A DNA stretch of 16,764 nt from Chloroflexota bacterium. Lineage in GTDB: Bacteria > Chloroflexota > Limnocylindria > P2-11E. Every line of letters begins with the position of its first letter. The first letter of the stretch is position 1. Shown here in pieces: positions 7,545 to 14,418 of the stretch. Location: assembly GCA_025350745.1 (NCBI GenBank), contig JANXXG010000310.1, positions 1 through 16,764 of the forward strand, in the 5' to 3' direction. The notes below the pieces were generated by a model. The model ran no database searches, was not told the DNA's origin, and saw nothing but the letters and a program-made list of their open reading frames with translations. The translations under genes were made by a program, and so were the position numbers.

Positions 7545-9619
7545 CGGCTGAGGTCGGTCGCCGCGATCTTCGACCCACTGGCCGTGTACACGACGCGAAG
7601 CCCCTCGGACACGAAGAATGACGTCGGCGCCGGAAGGTCGCGGGGCAGGGCGAAGCGGGCGACCTCCCGGCCGTCGCGGGTGAGCTGCACGATCCGCCTG
7701 CCGGGCGCGTCGAGCAGATAGATGTTCCGTTGTGAATCCAACGCCTGGATCGCCGTGGCTCGCACGGGCTCGCCGACCCATTTGATCGCGAAGTCGACCT
7801 TCGTCGCTGTCGTGGCGAGACCGATCCGCTTGAACAGCCCGACGTCGCCGGCCGTGGTGGTGACCCAGACGCTGCCGTCGATGGCCGCGGAGGTGATGCT
7901 GTTCGGTGCGAATGGCTGAGCGAGGACCGGGTCCGCCACGAGGAACTTGTCCTTGTCGCCCTCGTGCCGCCAGATCTGTCCGGAGGCCGCATCGAGCACG
8001 TAGAGGTTGCCGGTGAAGCTCAGTAGGCGGGTCGCGCTCTTCCACTTATCGCTCCCCGGCAGTGCGACCTCGACCACCGTGTTGCCCTCCGCCTTCCAGA
8101 TCTTGTTCTGGTCGTCCAGTGCGAAGAGCGCGTTGTCGATGGCGGCCACGAGGGTCGGGGACCCGACGCCGGCTTTCCCCTTTTGCATCACCACCCCCGC
8201 GACCGTCGTGCCTGGCGGCTGTTCGAAGATGCGCCACAGCCGGCCGCTCCCGGGGTCGGTGGCGTAGAGACCGAACTGCGTTTGGGCGAAGGTTCCGGCC
8301 TTCGCGCCCGCGGCCTGGGTGCCGAGATCGATGAGCACATCGTTCACCCGATCCGACAGGGAATCCGCGCGCGCGCTGAGCGCGGCGATCTGCGGCGCGC
8401 TCGCACCTGGCGCATTTGACGCGTCCTTGAGGTGTGCGCGGGCCGACTCGATCTTCTGGCGGGCCCGGTCCTCATCAGGGCTCGGTCTGCGATCGAGGAA
8501 GGACTGGGCGGAGTCGAGATCGGTCTGGACCGCGAGGATCGCGAGGTTGTAGCTGGCCACCACGTTGTTCGCCTGGAAGTCGCGCACGACGACTGCGCCG
8601 ATGATCAGGGAGACGCCGAGCAGCGCCACCGCGAGGAGACTGATGAGCCGCTGGCTGCGCCGACCCTGTTCGCGCGCCGTCTGCATCGGTCGACCAAGCC
8701 TCGGCGACCGGTGCGGCATCAGCTCGAGCCCGACGGCCACTCCCTTCGTGACCGCGCCGGCCGCCGGAGCGGTCATTGCCCCGACCGCCCGTCCGATCCG
8801 CGGTCGCCGCCGCCAGATCCAATCGACGCGAGAGCGAATGGTCTCGGCGACGAGCACTTCATCGGGCGGACGATTCGGCTCGGGCACCGACACGATCCGT
8901 GGAGCCGTGGTCATCGCGGGCGAGATCTCGATGAGCACCACGCTGTCGCTGCCGGTGCCGCCAGCCGAAACGAACTTCTCGTGGAGCGCTTCCGCGGCGG
9001 CCCGGGGATGGAGCGTCACCGCCGCGTTCAGCAACGCGTCGGCGCCAAGGGCCTCGATGGCCTGTCCTCCCGCGAGGATGATCGTGTCGCCTGGCTCGAC
9101 CGTCTGCTTCCAGACCGACGGCAGGAGGTCCGGGTCGCTGCCGAGCGACGCGGCGCGCCGGACCGTGGTCCGGTGCACGAAGTCCGCGAGCTCGTTCGGA
9201 TCATCTCCGGGAAGGAAGAGTCGCGCCCGGCGGACCAGGAAGATCTGAGCCTGTCCGATGTGGGCCGCATAGAGGTCGTTGTTCACGAGGACCGCGCATG
9301 CGGCATGGAGCGTGACGCGCCCACGCTGATCGCGCAGCTTCACCGCGGCGCGCCGATTCGCGTCACGCAGCGCCTTGCGCATCGCGACCTCGATACCGGC
9401 TGACAGGTCGTACTCGTACTCCTGCCGTGTGAGGTCTGCTACTTCCCGCGCGATCTCCGCGCCGGCTTTCCCCTCCGGAAGGACCTCGCACAGGAAGTAG
9501 AAGCGCCCCTTCGTGCGGAGTGTCGCGCCGAGCGCCGGCTCGCTGACGATGACGGCGTCGGATCCTGCCCGGATATCCGTGGTCGATCCGACCTTTGTGG
9601 AAAAGCCGGTCTGCCTCAC
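7541..9619 (-). CDS. Degenerate PP2C-like domain – transmembrane helix – extracytoplasmic beta-propeller protein
   Basis: The 692-residue protein has three parts. Residues 1–235 follow the PP2C/SpoIIE-type phosphatase layout: an ANRRAAVKL helix (88–96), HIGQAQIFLVR (120–130, where active enzymes have GDSR), EPGDTIILAGG (175–185, normally ...SDG) and a terminal GSDSVVLIEI (223–232, normally DNxT). The early DG motif is replaced by LCEVLPEG (43–50). The metal-binding aspartates thus look lost and the domain is probably a pseudophosphatase. A basic linker precedes one membrane helix (325–346), then a helical, coiled-coil-like segment (355–435), then a propeller of about six blades (445–690; LYVLDAASGQIW, SVWVTTTAGDVGLF, NIYLLDAPGRRIVQL). 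The topology suggests a cytoplasmic PP2C-like part and an outside sensor. The GTG start at 9619 overlaps the dciA stop (GTGA), and its own stop overlaps the rhomboid GTG. Function is unknown; signalling between envelope and cytoplasm is inferred. Confidence 0.85.
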   Translation of the reverse strand: MRQTGFSTKVGSTTDIRAGSDAVIVSEPALGATLRTKGRFYFLCEVLPEGKAGAEIAREVADLTRQEYEYDLSAGIEVAMRKALRDANRRAAVKLRDQRGRVTLHAACAVLVNNDLYAAHIGQAQIFLVRRARLFLPGDDPNELADFVHRTTVRRAASLGSDPDLLPSVWKQTVEPGDTIILAGGQAIEALGADALLNAAVTLHPRAAAEALHEKFVSAGGTGSDSVVLIEISPAMTTAPRIVSVPEPNRPPDEVLVAETIRSRVDWIWRRRPRIGRAVGAMTAPAAGAVTKGVAVGLELMPHRSPRLGRPMQTAREQGRRSQRLISLLAVALLGVSLIIGAVVVRDFQANNVVASYNLAILAVQTDLDSAQSFLDRRPSPDEDRARQKIESARAHLKDASNAPGASAPQIAALSARADSLSDRVNDVLIDLGTQAAGAKAGTFAQTQFGLYATDPGSGRLWRIFEQPPGTTVAGVVMQKGKAGVGSPTLVAAIDNALFALDDQNKIWKAEGNTVVEVALPGSDKWKSATRLLSFTGNLYVLDAASGQIWRHEGDKDKFLVADPVLAQPFAPNSITSAAIDGSVWVTTTAGDVGLFKRIGLATTATKVDFAIKWVGEPVRATAIQALDSQRNIYLLDAPGRRIVQLTRDGREVARFALPRDLPAPTSFFVSEGLRVVYTASGSKIAATDLSR

Positions 9620-9960
9620 CTATGCGGCAGTTTAGAAGGCCGGCCGGAGGTCGATCGGGGGGCACGATCCTGTCCCGGCACCGCGCGGATGTGATCGAGG
9701 TCGCTCCCGGCGGCGCGGCGCGCGATCGCGGCGAGCAGCTCGCTCTCCCGCAGTCGGATCTCGCCGGACCACGCGGCATCGGGCACGCGCACCACGAGCG
9801 TCCGGTCTGTGAGACCAACGGCACTGGTGACGGCGGCGTCGGCTCCAAGGATCTCGCGGGCCGCGGCCGGCCACGCATCGACGGCGGACACCCGTGCGAC
9901 GTCGCGGTCGATGCCGAGCTTCCGCAGGGCCCGGTCGATGGCTCCACCGATCGGCCTCAC
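9616..9960 (-). CDS. dciA: DciA-like protein (DUF721), predicted replicative helicase loader
   Basis: This small 114-residue protein matches the DUF721/DciA pattern: an N-terminal helical stretch (RALRKLGIDRDVARVSAVDAW), the conserved Trp W30 of the VDAWPAAA region, then the beta-rich core TDRTLVVRVPDAAWSGEI (residues 51–68) and LRESELLAAIARRA. DciA assists loading of the replicative DnaB helicase in bacteria that lack DnaC/DnaI. The tail after about 90 is basic and probably flexible. It sits between recF and the PP2C-like gene with GTGA overlaps on both sides (9957–9960 and 9616–9619), the position DUF721 genes commonly occupy. Its small size makes the family call less certain than for recF, but the position supports it strongly. 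Confidence 0.85.
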   Translation of the reverse strand: MRPIGGAIDRALRKLGIDRDVARVSAVDAWPAAAREILGADAAVTSAVGLTDRTLVVRVPDAAWSGEIRLRESELLAAIARRAAGSDLDHIRAVPGQDRAPRSTSGRPSKLPHR

Positions 9961-11087
9961 GCCATATCACCGTCACTGACCCGCAGGATCTCAGCCCGGT
10001 CCGCGAGCTGCGCGGGAACGCCCGCCTCGAATGCCGCCGTGAGCAGGGTCTGCGCGCCATCGGGCAGCGCTTCGACGAGGGCGTTGCGTCGCTCGGGGTC
10101 GAGCTCGCTGAGGACGTCGTCGAGCAGGAACACCGGCAGCTCTCCGACGCGACCCTGGATCCAGGCTGCCTCAGCGAGCTTGAGCGACAGGACCGCGCTC
10201 CGCTGCTCCCCGCGCGAGGCGAACGTCGGCAGCGACCGTCCCATCGCACTGACGGCGAGATCCTCGCGATGCGGACCGACGAGCGTCGTTCCCTGCCAGA
10301 TCTCGCGTTCGCGCTTCTGCTCGAGGAGCGCGCGGTACCCCTCGGCGCGTTCGGCGACCGTGTCTCCTTCGACCTGCGCCGCATACGCGAGCGAGAGAGA
10401 GTCCGCGCCGCTGAACCGCGTCGCCGCGGCGCGGAACGGTGAAACGAGATCGCGGACCGCCTCGAGCCGGCGCAATGAGATCGAGGCGGCGAGCCTGATG
10501 AGCTCGCTATCCCAGAAGGTCAGCTCCATCGACTGCGGCTGCGCCGGGGCGGGCCGGCCATCGGCCCGGAACGCCCGCAGCAGCGAATTCCGCTGCTCGA
10601 GGATCCGTTGGTACTCACGCAGCTCGGACCGGTGCTGGCGCTGCACCTGACCGACCATCGCGTCCAGATACCGGCGTCGGGCACTGGGCGCCTCGGCGAG
10701 GAGCTGGACGTCCTCGGGGAAGAACGAGACGACCGCGAGCTCGCCGATGGCTTCGTCGGCCCGCTTTCCAGCACCATCCAGCAGATACCGGCGGGGACGC
10801 CGACGCTCGCCTTCCGGTGGGGCGAAGAGGACCACGTCCACGGTCCGGGCGTCATCGACACGCTCGACCCGCGCCGACACGCGCCCGGCGTTCGCGCCCC
10901 ACCGGACGAGCTCGGCATCGTCACGCGCCCGGGGTGACTCACCCCGGGCGATGAGATGGATCGCCTCGAGGACGTTCGTCTTTCCGGCACCATTGCGCCC
11001 CACCAGGGCGGTGACCCCGGGAGACAGCACGCGCTCGGTCCGGGCATAGCTCCGGAAGTCTTCGAGCAAGAGTCTTGCGACGCGCAT
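9957..11087 (-). CDS. recF: DNA replication and repair protein RecF
   Basis: This 376-residue SMC-like ATPase binds gapped DNA and helps RecO/RecR load RecA at stalled forks. The sequence shows the RecF-specific start LLLEDFRSYARTERV, Walker A GRNGAGKT (30–37), FFPEDVQLLAEAPSARRRYLD (122–142), LVGPHREDL (269–277), the ABC signature SRGEQRS (291–297) and Walker B VFLLDDVLSELD (319–330). Length is normal. The ATG at 11087 is preceded by AAGGA (11095–11099) at 7-nt spacing, a good ribosome binding site. It follows dnaN after 62 bp that hold a strong hairpin and overlaps dciA by four bases. Identification is secure. Confidence 0.97.
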   Translation of the reverse strand: MRVARLLLEDFRSYARTERVLSPGVTALVGRNGAGKTNVLEAIHLIARGESPRARDDAELVRWGANAGRVSARVERVDDARTVDVVLFAPPEGERRRPRRYLLDGAGKRADEAIGELAVVSFFPEDVQLLAEAPSARRRYLDAMVGQVQRQHRSELREYQRILEQRNSLLRAFRADGRPAPAQPQSMELTFWDSELIRLAASISLRRLEAVRDLVSPFRAAATRFSGADSLSLAYAAQVEGDTVAERAEGYRALLEQKREREIWQGTTLVGPHREDLAVSAMGRSLPTFASRGEQRSAVLSLKLAEAAWIQGRVGELPVFLLDDVLSELDPERRNALVEALPDGAQTLLTAAFEAGVPAQLADRAEILRVSDGDMA

Positions 11088-11103
11088 CGTTTCGTCCTTC
11101 GTG

Positions 11104-11133
11104 CGGCGGCGCCGGCTTTGCCGGCGGCCGCCG
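11104..11133 (-). other. GC-rich hairpin in the dnaN–recF intergenic leader
   Basis: An inverted repeat of 13 pairs with one bulged base (11127) closes a 3-nt loop (11117–11119). Its base lies four bases upstream of the recF ribosome binding site (11095–11099). There is no following T-tract on the transcribed strand, so it is not a typical intrinsic terminator. Processing, partial attenuation or mRNA stabilisation between dnaN and recF would fit. The structure is seen; the role is inferred. Confidence 0.6.
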
Positions 11134-11149
11134 AGCCCCCGTCAAGAGA

Positions 11150-12274
11150 TCAGGAAGGTATGCGGAGCGGCATCACCACGTGGAGATAGGTGTCGTCGCC
11201 CACGATGCGCACGACCCCGGGTGCCAGCGGTCCGCCGAGCTCGAGCGCGATCTCGGACGAGGTAAGGCTGCCGAGCGCGTCGGCGACGAACCGCGAATTG
11301 AACGCGATGGCCGTGGCAGCGCCTTCCACCGATGCGTCGACGCGTGACGTGTTGTCGCCCACTTCGGCCGCGGTGGCGCTGATCGTGAGGGGGACCTCAT
11401 TCGCGGGGTCGACCTGGAACCGCACGATGTTCGCGGCGTCGCGTGCGAAGTACGAGGCGAGCTTTGTCGCTTTCAGCAGCTCGTCCCGCGATACCGTCAC
11501 CTTGGTCGTGTGGCTGGTCGGGATGACCTGGCGGTAGTTCGGGAATTGCCCCTCGATGATCCGTGAGACGAGATCGGCTTCTTCGGTGTGGAAGATGACC
11601 TGGCTCCCGTTGGGCGTCACGAGGATGTCCACCGGTGCGTCCGAGTCATCCACGATGCGCGCCACCTCGAACAGGCTGCGGGCCGGCACGATGATCTCGA
11701 CCTTCGGCTCGACTTTGACGATCAGTGGTGCGCGACGGACCGACAGCCGATACGGATCCGCGGCCGCCATCGTGACCTCGTTGCCATCGAACGTCGTGAG
11801 CACACCGGTGAGGACCGGACGGGAGTCATCTGTGGCGGCGACGAATGCGACCTCGTTGATCATGCGGCGGAGGACGCCCTGGGACATCCGGGTCGTGGGC
11901 TTGTCGGGGATCGCCGGGATGATCGGGAATTCCTCCGCGTCGAGGCCCTTCATGTTCGCCTCGGTGGTCGCGCTCTTGAGATGCACGGTCTTGGTGCGGA
12001 CGTTCAGCGCGATCTCGACGGGGCCAGCGGGCAGCGAATTCACGAAATCGGTGAACAGCTTCGCCGGCACGGTAATCGCACCTTCGTCCTCGATCTTCGC
12101 CGGGACCCAGCAGTTCACGCCGATCTCGAGATTCGTGGCGGTGAGCTTGAGCCTGCCACCGTCGGTCTTGAGGAGCACGTTCCCCAGGATGGGAAGTGTT
12201 CCCCTTGTCGAGACCCCGCGGCCCACGATCGAAAGACCGCGCGCGAGGTTCTCTTGTAAGCAGCTGACCTTCAC
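11150..12274 (-). CDS. dnaN: DNA polymerase III beta subunit (sliding clamp)
   Basis: The ring-shaped dimeric clamp tethers the replicative polymerase to DNA. The protein (374 residues from this start) shows the family pattern: KVSCLQENLARGLSIVGRGV at the N-terminus, TLPILGNVLLKT, DAEEFPIIP, the central-domain ATDDSRPVLTGVL, AADPYRLSVRR, IEGQFPNYRQVIP and the C-terminal DDTYLHVVMPLRIPS, where MPLR near the end is the usual clamp terminus. I chose the GTG at 12274 because GGAGG (12280–12284) lies 5 nt upstream and because clamps of this type begin MKVSCLQ. A GTG at 12286 would add MEDW but has no well-spaced binding site. The gene lies downstream of the origin region and leads the recF–lysA gene train. 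Confidence 0.97.
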   Translation of the reverse strand: MKVSCLQENLARGLSIVGRGVSTRGTLPILGNVLLKTDGGRLKLTATNLEIGVNCWVPAKIEDEGAITVPAKLFTDFVNSLPAGPVEIALNVRTKTVHLKSATTEANMKGLDAEEFPIIPAIPDKPTTRMSQGVLRRMINEVAFVAATDDSRPVLTGVLTTFDGNEVTMAAADPYRLSVRRAPLIVKVEPKVEIIVPARSLFEVARIVDDSDAPVDILVTPNGSQVIFHTEEADLVSRIIEGQFPNYRQVIPTSHTTKVTVSRDELLKATKLASYFARDAANIVRFQVDPANEVPLTISATAAEVGDNTSRVDASVEGAATAIAFNSRFVADALGSLTSSEIALELGGPLAPGVVRIVGDDTYLHVVMPLRIPS

Positions 12275-12279
12275 CCAGT

Positions 12280-12284
12280 CCTCC
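12280..12284 (-). promoter_or_regulatory. dnaN ribosome binding site
   Basis: GGAGG on the minus strand lies 5 nt before the GTG at 12274. It decides the dnaN start over the alternative GTG at 12286. Confidence 0.65.
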
Positions 12285-12323
12285 ACGTCCTCGTACCTAT
12301 AGATCGATTAGAACGCCAGTCGC

Positions 12324-12343
12324 AGTAGTAGTGCTGTGGACTA
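12324..12343 (-). other. Candidate DnaA-box plus DnaA-trio (basal unwinding element)
   Basis: Read on the minus strand, a weak DnaA box TAGTCCACA (12343–12335) is followed by GCA and then CTACTACTG. The CTA CTA steps correspond to 3'-GAT on the other strand, the DnaA-trio element of the Bacillus origin. The AT-rich CTAATCGATCTATAG follows at 12312–12298. The box has two mismatches to TTATCCACA and only two trios are perfect, so this is a candidate. Confidence 0.45.
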
Positions 12344-12347
12344 TGCG

Positions 12348-12413
12348 CCCTTCCCCGTGTAGCCCGTGCTCCGCCTGCTCAAGGTGCGGTTCGCGCCGGT
12401 GGACGGGGAGGGG
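12348..12413. repeat. GC-rich inverted repeat within oriC
   Basis: CCCTTCCCCGT (12348–12358) pairs with ACGGGGAGGGG (12403–12413) at 10 of 11 positions plus one wobble, around a 44-nt loop. It separates the boxes near dnaA from the putative unwinding side. No T-tract is present. Confidence 0.4.
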
Positions 12414-12500
12414 ACGGGCTGCGGATGGTCCAGGACAACCATCAAGCCAGTGTCATAGAACCGTACAAGAAGTCCGTCGCAAGACACGGTATCCGGCGGG

Positions 12501-12509
12501 TTGTCCACG
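12501..12509 (+). other. DnaA box (TTGTCCACG)
   Basis: Two mismatches to TTATCCACA. It is the first of three boxes in the same orientation, 20 bp from the next. Confidence 0.65.
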
Positions 12510-12520
12510 ATTGGGAGGTC

Positions 12521-12529
12521 TTATCCACG
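12521..12529 (+). other. DnaA box (TTATCCACG)
   Basis: One mismatch to TTATCCACA. It is the middle box, 20 and 21 bp from its neighbours. Confidence 0.75.
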
Positions 12530-12541
12530 CCCTGCGGTGCT

Positions 12542-12550
12542 TTATCCACA
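12542..12550 (+). other. DnaA box (TTATCCACA, perfect consensus)
   Basis: A perfect match to the consensus box, 14 bp from the dnaA stop codon. Together with the other two it forms an array with about two-helical-turn spacing. Confidence 0.85.
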
Positions 12551-12563
12551 GAGCCAGGGAGGA

Positions 12564-14045
12564 TCAGTCCGCGTACAGGGACTCCCGGAGCGCGTTGATG
12601 TCACGCCGGAAATCGTCGTTTTCCCCCATCTCGCGCTCGATCTTCTCGCAGCCATGCAGGATGGTCGAGTGATCCCGGCCGCCGAGGGCCTCGCCGATGC
12701 GCATGAGCGGCGCTTCGGTCTCCTCGCGCATGAGGTACATCGCGATCTGGCGCGGGAGGACGATCTGTTTGTCGCGAGCCTTGCCCCGCAGCTGATCTGA
12801 CGGGACGCCGTAGTACTTCGCGACCGTCTCGACGATCCGCTCGGGCGAAAGCGATTGCTTGCGCGGGTTGTAGAGGATGTTCTGGAGCATGGTCTGCGCG
12901 AGCTCGGTCGTGACAGCGACCGCGTTCAGCGTCGCGTAGGCGACGATGCGCGTCAGTGCCCCCTCGAGCTCACGGATATTCGACACGATCCGCTGGGCCA
13001 GAAAGTCGATGACGAGCGGCGGCACCGCGACGTTCGCAGCCTCGGCCTTCGCGCGAAGGATCGCGGTGCGGGTCTCGAGGTCAGGTGCTGAGATGTCGGC
13101 AATGAGGCCCCACTCGAATCTCGACCGCAAGCGGTCCTCGAGCTGCGGGATCGCCTTCGGCGGCCGGTCGCTCGACATGATGATCTGCTTGCCTTCCTCG
13201 TGGATCGCATTGAACGTGTGGAAGAACTCTTCCTGCGTGCCCTCTTTGCCGGCGATGAACTGGATGTCATCGATGAGCAGAACGTCGATCCGGCGGTAGC
13301 GCTCGCGGAACTCCTCGCTCTTTTGGCCGCGGATGGAGTTGATGAACTCATTGGTGAACTTCTCGCTCGTCGCGTACGCCACGCGCTTCTTCGGATGACG
13401 AGCGAGCACCGAGTGACCGATCGCGTGCATGAGATGGGTCTTGCCGAGGCCACTACCGCCGTAGATGAACAACGGGTTGTACGAGTGACCCGGACGCTCG
13501 GCGACCGACAGCGCGGCAGCGTGCGCCAGCCGGTTATTCGAGCCGACCACGAACGTCGCGAACGTGTAGCGAGGATTGAGGATCGCAGTGACCGGGGACT
13601 GATCCGAGCGACGCTCGGAGGGGGGCGCGACCGGCGTGACGGACTGGCCGGAATTGGCGCTGGAACGGCCTGATTCCAGAGAATTCGAGCCGCGCTGCGC
13701 CCCGGTCGCACCCGCGTGCGCCAGGCCACCGGGCACGGTGATGAAGCGCACGTCGACGGTCCGGCCGACGAGACGCTGCAGCGACGCCCGGACCTGGGTG
13801 CGGTATTTGCTTTCGAGCCACTCTCGCGCGAATGCGTTCGGAACTCCGACGCAATAGACATCGTCCTCTTCGCTCAGGACATATGTCTCTTTGAACCATG
13901 TGTCGTAGTTCGCGCGTGGCATCGTGAGCTGCAGGTCGCCGAGGGCGGCCTTCCACAGCTCTTTCAAAGTGGGACGAGTCTCTGCTCCTGGTTGGGTCTC
14001 TGCTCCCAGTTGAGTACCTGGTCGCAGCTGCGGGTCAGACGTCAC
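12564..14045 (-). CDS. dnaA: Chromosomal replication initiator protein DnaA
   Basis: This 493-residue AAA+ initiator binds DnaA boxes and opens the origin. Domain I spans about 25–103 (LKELWKAALGDLQL, NYDTWFKETY, FAREWLESKY). Domain II is a Ser/Gly/Pro-rich linker (about 106–155). Domain III starts at RYTFATFVVGSNN (159–171), with Walker A GGSGLGKT (196–203), Walker B LLIDDIQF (256–263), SSDRPPKAIP (291–300) and RLRSRFEWGL (305–314). Domain IV ends with the DNA-binding signature GGRDHSTILHGCEKI (455–469). Length is slightly above average because of an N-terminal repeat-like extension (QLGAETQPGAETRP). The GTG at 14045 is preceded by GGGGAG (14051–14056) at 5-nt spacing. The ATG slightly upstream is out of frame. 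The adjoining oriC lies downstream of its stop. Confidence 0.98.
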   Translation of the reverse strand: MTSDPQLRPGTQLGAETQPGAETRPTLKELWKAALGDLQLTMPRANYDTWFKETYVLSEEDDVYCVGVPNAFAREWLESKYRTQVRASLQRLVGRTVDVRFITVPGGLAHAGATGAQRGSNSLESGRSSANSGQSVTPVAPPSERRSDQSPVTAILNPRYTFATFVVGSNNRLAHAAALSVAERPGHSYNPLFIYGGSGLGKTHLMHAIGHSVLARHPKKRVAYATSEKFTNEFINSIRGQKSEEFRERYRRIDVLLIDDIQFIAGKEGTQEEFFHTFNAIHEEGKQIIMSSDRPPKAIPQLEDRLRSRFEWGLIADISAPDLETRTAILRAKAEAANVAVPPLVIDFLAQRIVSNIRELEGALTRIVAYATLNAVAVTTELAQTMLQNILYNPRKQSLSPERIVETVAKYYGVPSDQLRGKARDKQIVLPRQIAMYLMREETEAPLMRIGEALGGRDHSTILHGCEKIEREMGENDDFRRDINALRESLYAD

Positions 14046-14155
14046 GATCGCTCCCCATGTAAACGCCCTGCGTGTCGCTCGATGATGGACCCTGCCGCTC
14101 GCGTCGCAAGCACCGAAGGTTCGTCGCTGAAAATGGCTCTCCTGGAAGCCCGCGA

Positions 14156-14185
14156 ACTATACCGCGCCCCCTGAACACCGGGCAA
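14156..14185 (-). promoter_or_regulatory. Predicted sigma70-type promoter of dnaA
   Basis: On the minus strand TTGCCC (14185–14180) and TATAGT (14161–14156) are separated by 18 bp. The predicted transcript would have a leader of roughly 100 nt before the dnaA GTG. The -10 is close to consensus, the -35 less so. The 228-bp divergent dnaA–rpmH region contains no perfect DnaA box that I can see, so no clear autoregulatory site is found here. Confidence 0.5.
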
Positions 14186-14273
14186 GCCGGAGATCGCCAC
14201 CGCGCGCACTGGTAGACTTACGGCACACATCCGACGTGCTCCGCGTCAGCATTTTCGAGAGGGGAACTCGACC

Positions 14274-14411
14274 GTGAAGCGCACTTATCAGCCAAAGACC
14301 CGTCGCCGCGCGCGCGTGCACGGGTTTCGCGCACGCATGAAGACGACCGGGGGCCGAAGGGTCCTAGCCGCGCGTCGCGCGCGGGGTCGCAAGCGCCTCA
14401 CTGTCGTCTAG
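14274..14411 (+). CDS. rpmH: 50S ribosomal protein L34
   Basis: This 45-residue, highly basic protein of the large ribosomal subunit reads [20 protein letters not shown] and continues [24 protein letters not shown]. These are the canonical L34 motifs (KRTYQP, HGFRxRM, GRxVLxxRRxKGRxxL). The start is GTG at 14274, 9 nt after GAGGGG, a reasonable ribosome binding site. It is the first gene of the plus-strand operon and lies 7 bp before rnpA. Identification is secure despite the small size. Confidence 0.97.
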   Translation: MKRTYQPKTRRRARVHGFRARMKTTGGRRVLAARRARGRKRLTVV

Positions 14412-14418
14412 CCACGCA

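Larger units (their letters stand above)
12287..12563. other. oriC: Probable chromosomal origin oriC (dnaA–dnaN intergenic region)
   Basis: The 277 bp between the dnaA stop and dnaN have no credible ORF. On the dnaA side are three same-orientation DnaA boxes at 12501, 12521 and 12542. On the dnaN side are an inverted box, a TAC/CTA trinucleotide run and the most AT-rich stretch of this region (about 12297–12315). The middle holds a GC-rich inverted repeat. Genes on either side are mostly transcribed outward. The order boxes – trio – AT-rich – dnaN resembles the unwinding half of the Bacillus subtilis origin. The origin call rests on box density and gene context; it was not tested by skew analysis. 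Confidence 0.8.

Noticed and set aside
7545..8045. N-terminal extension of the rhomboid frame (total 401 codons)
   Set aside because: The extension reads Arg/Gly/His-rich non-protein-like sequence inside the propeller domain of the overlapping gene. The GTG at 7544 gives a normal rhomboid with a GTGA overlap.
8432..9403. 323-codon plus-strand open frame
   Set aside because: Antisense shadow of the PP2C-like gene with no domain or ribosome binding site.
9595..10650. 351-codon plus-strand open frame across dciA and recF
   Set aside because: Antisense to two well-supported genes, with Ser/Arg-rich shadow composition.
14213..14218. TAGACT as -10 box of an rpmH promoter
   Set aside because: A -10-like hexamer with a TGG extension, but no TTGACA-like element at 16–19 bp upstream. 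Too weak to list as a feature.
14046..14273. Second DnaA-box cluster or oriC half upstream of dnaA
   Set aside because: I found no TTATCCACA or one-mismatch box in either orientation in this region.
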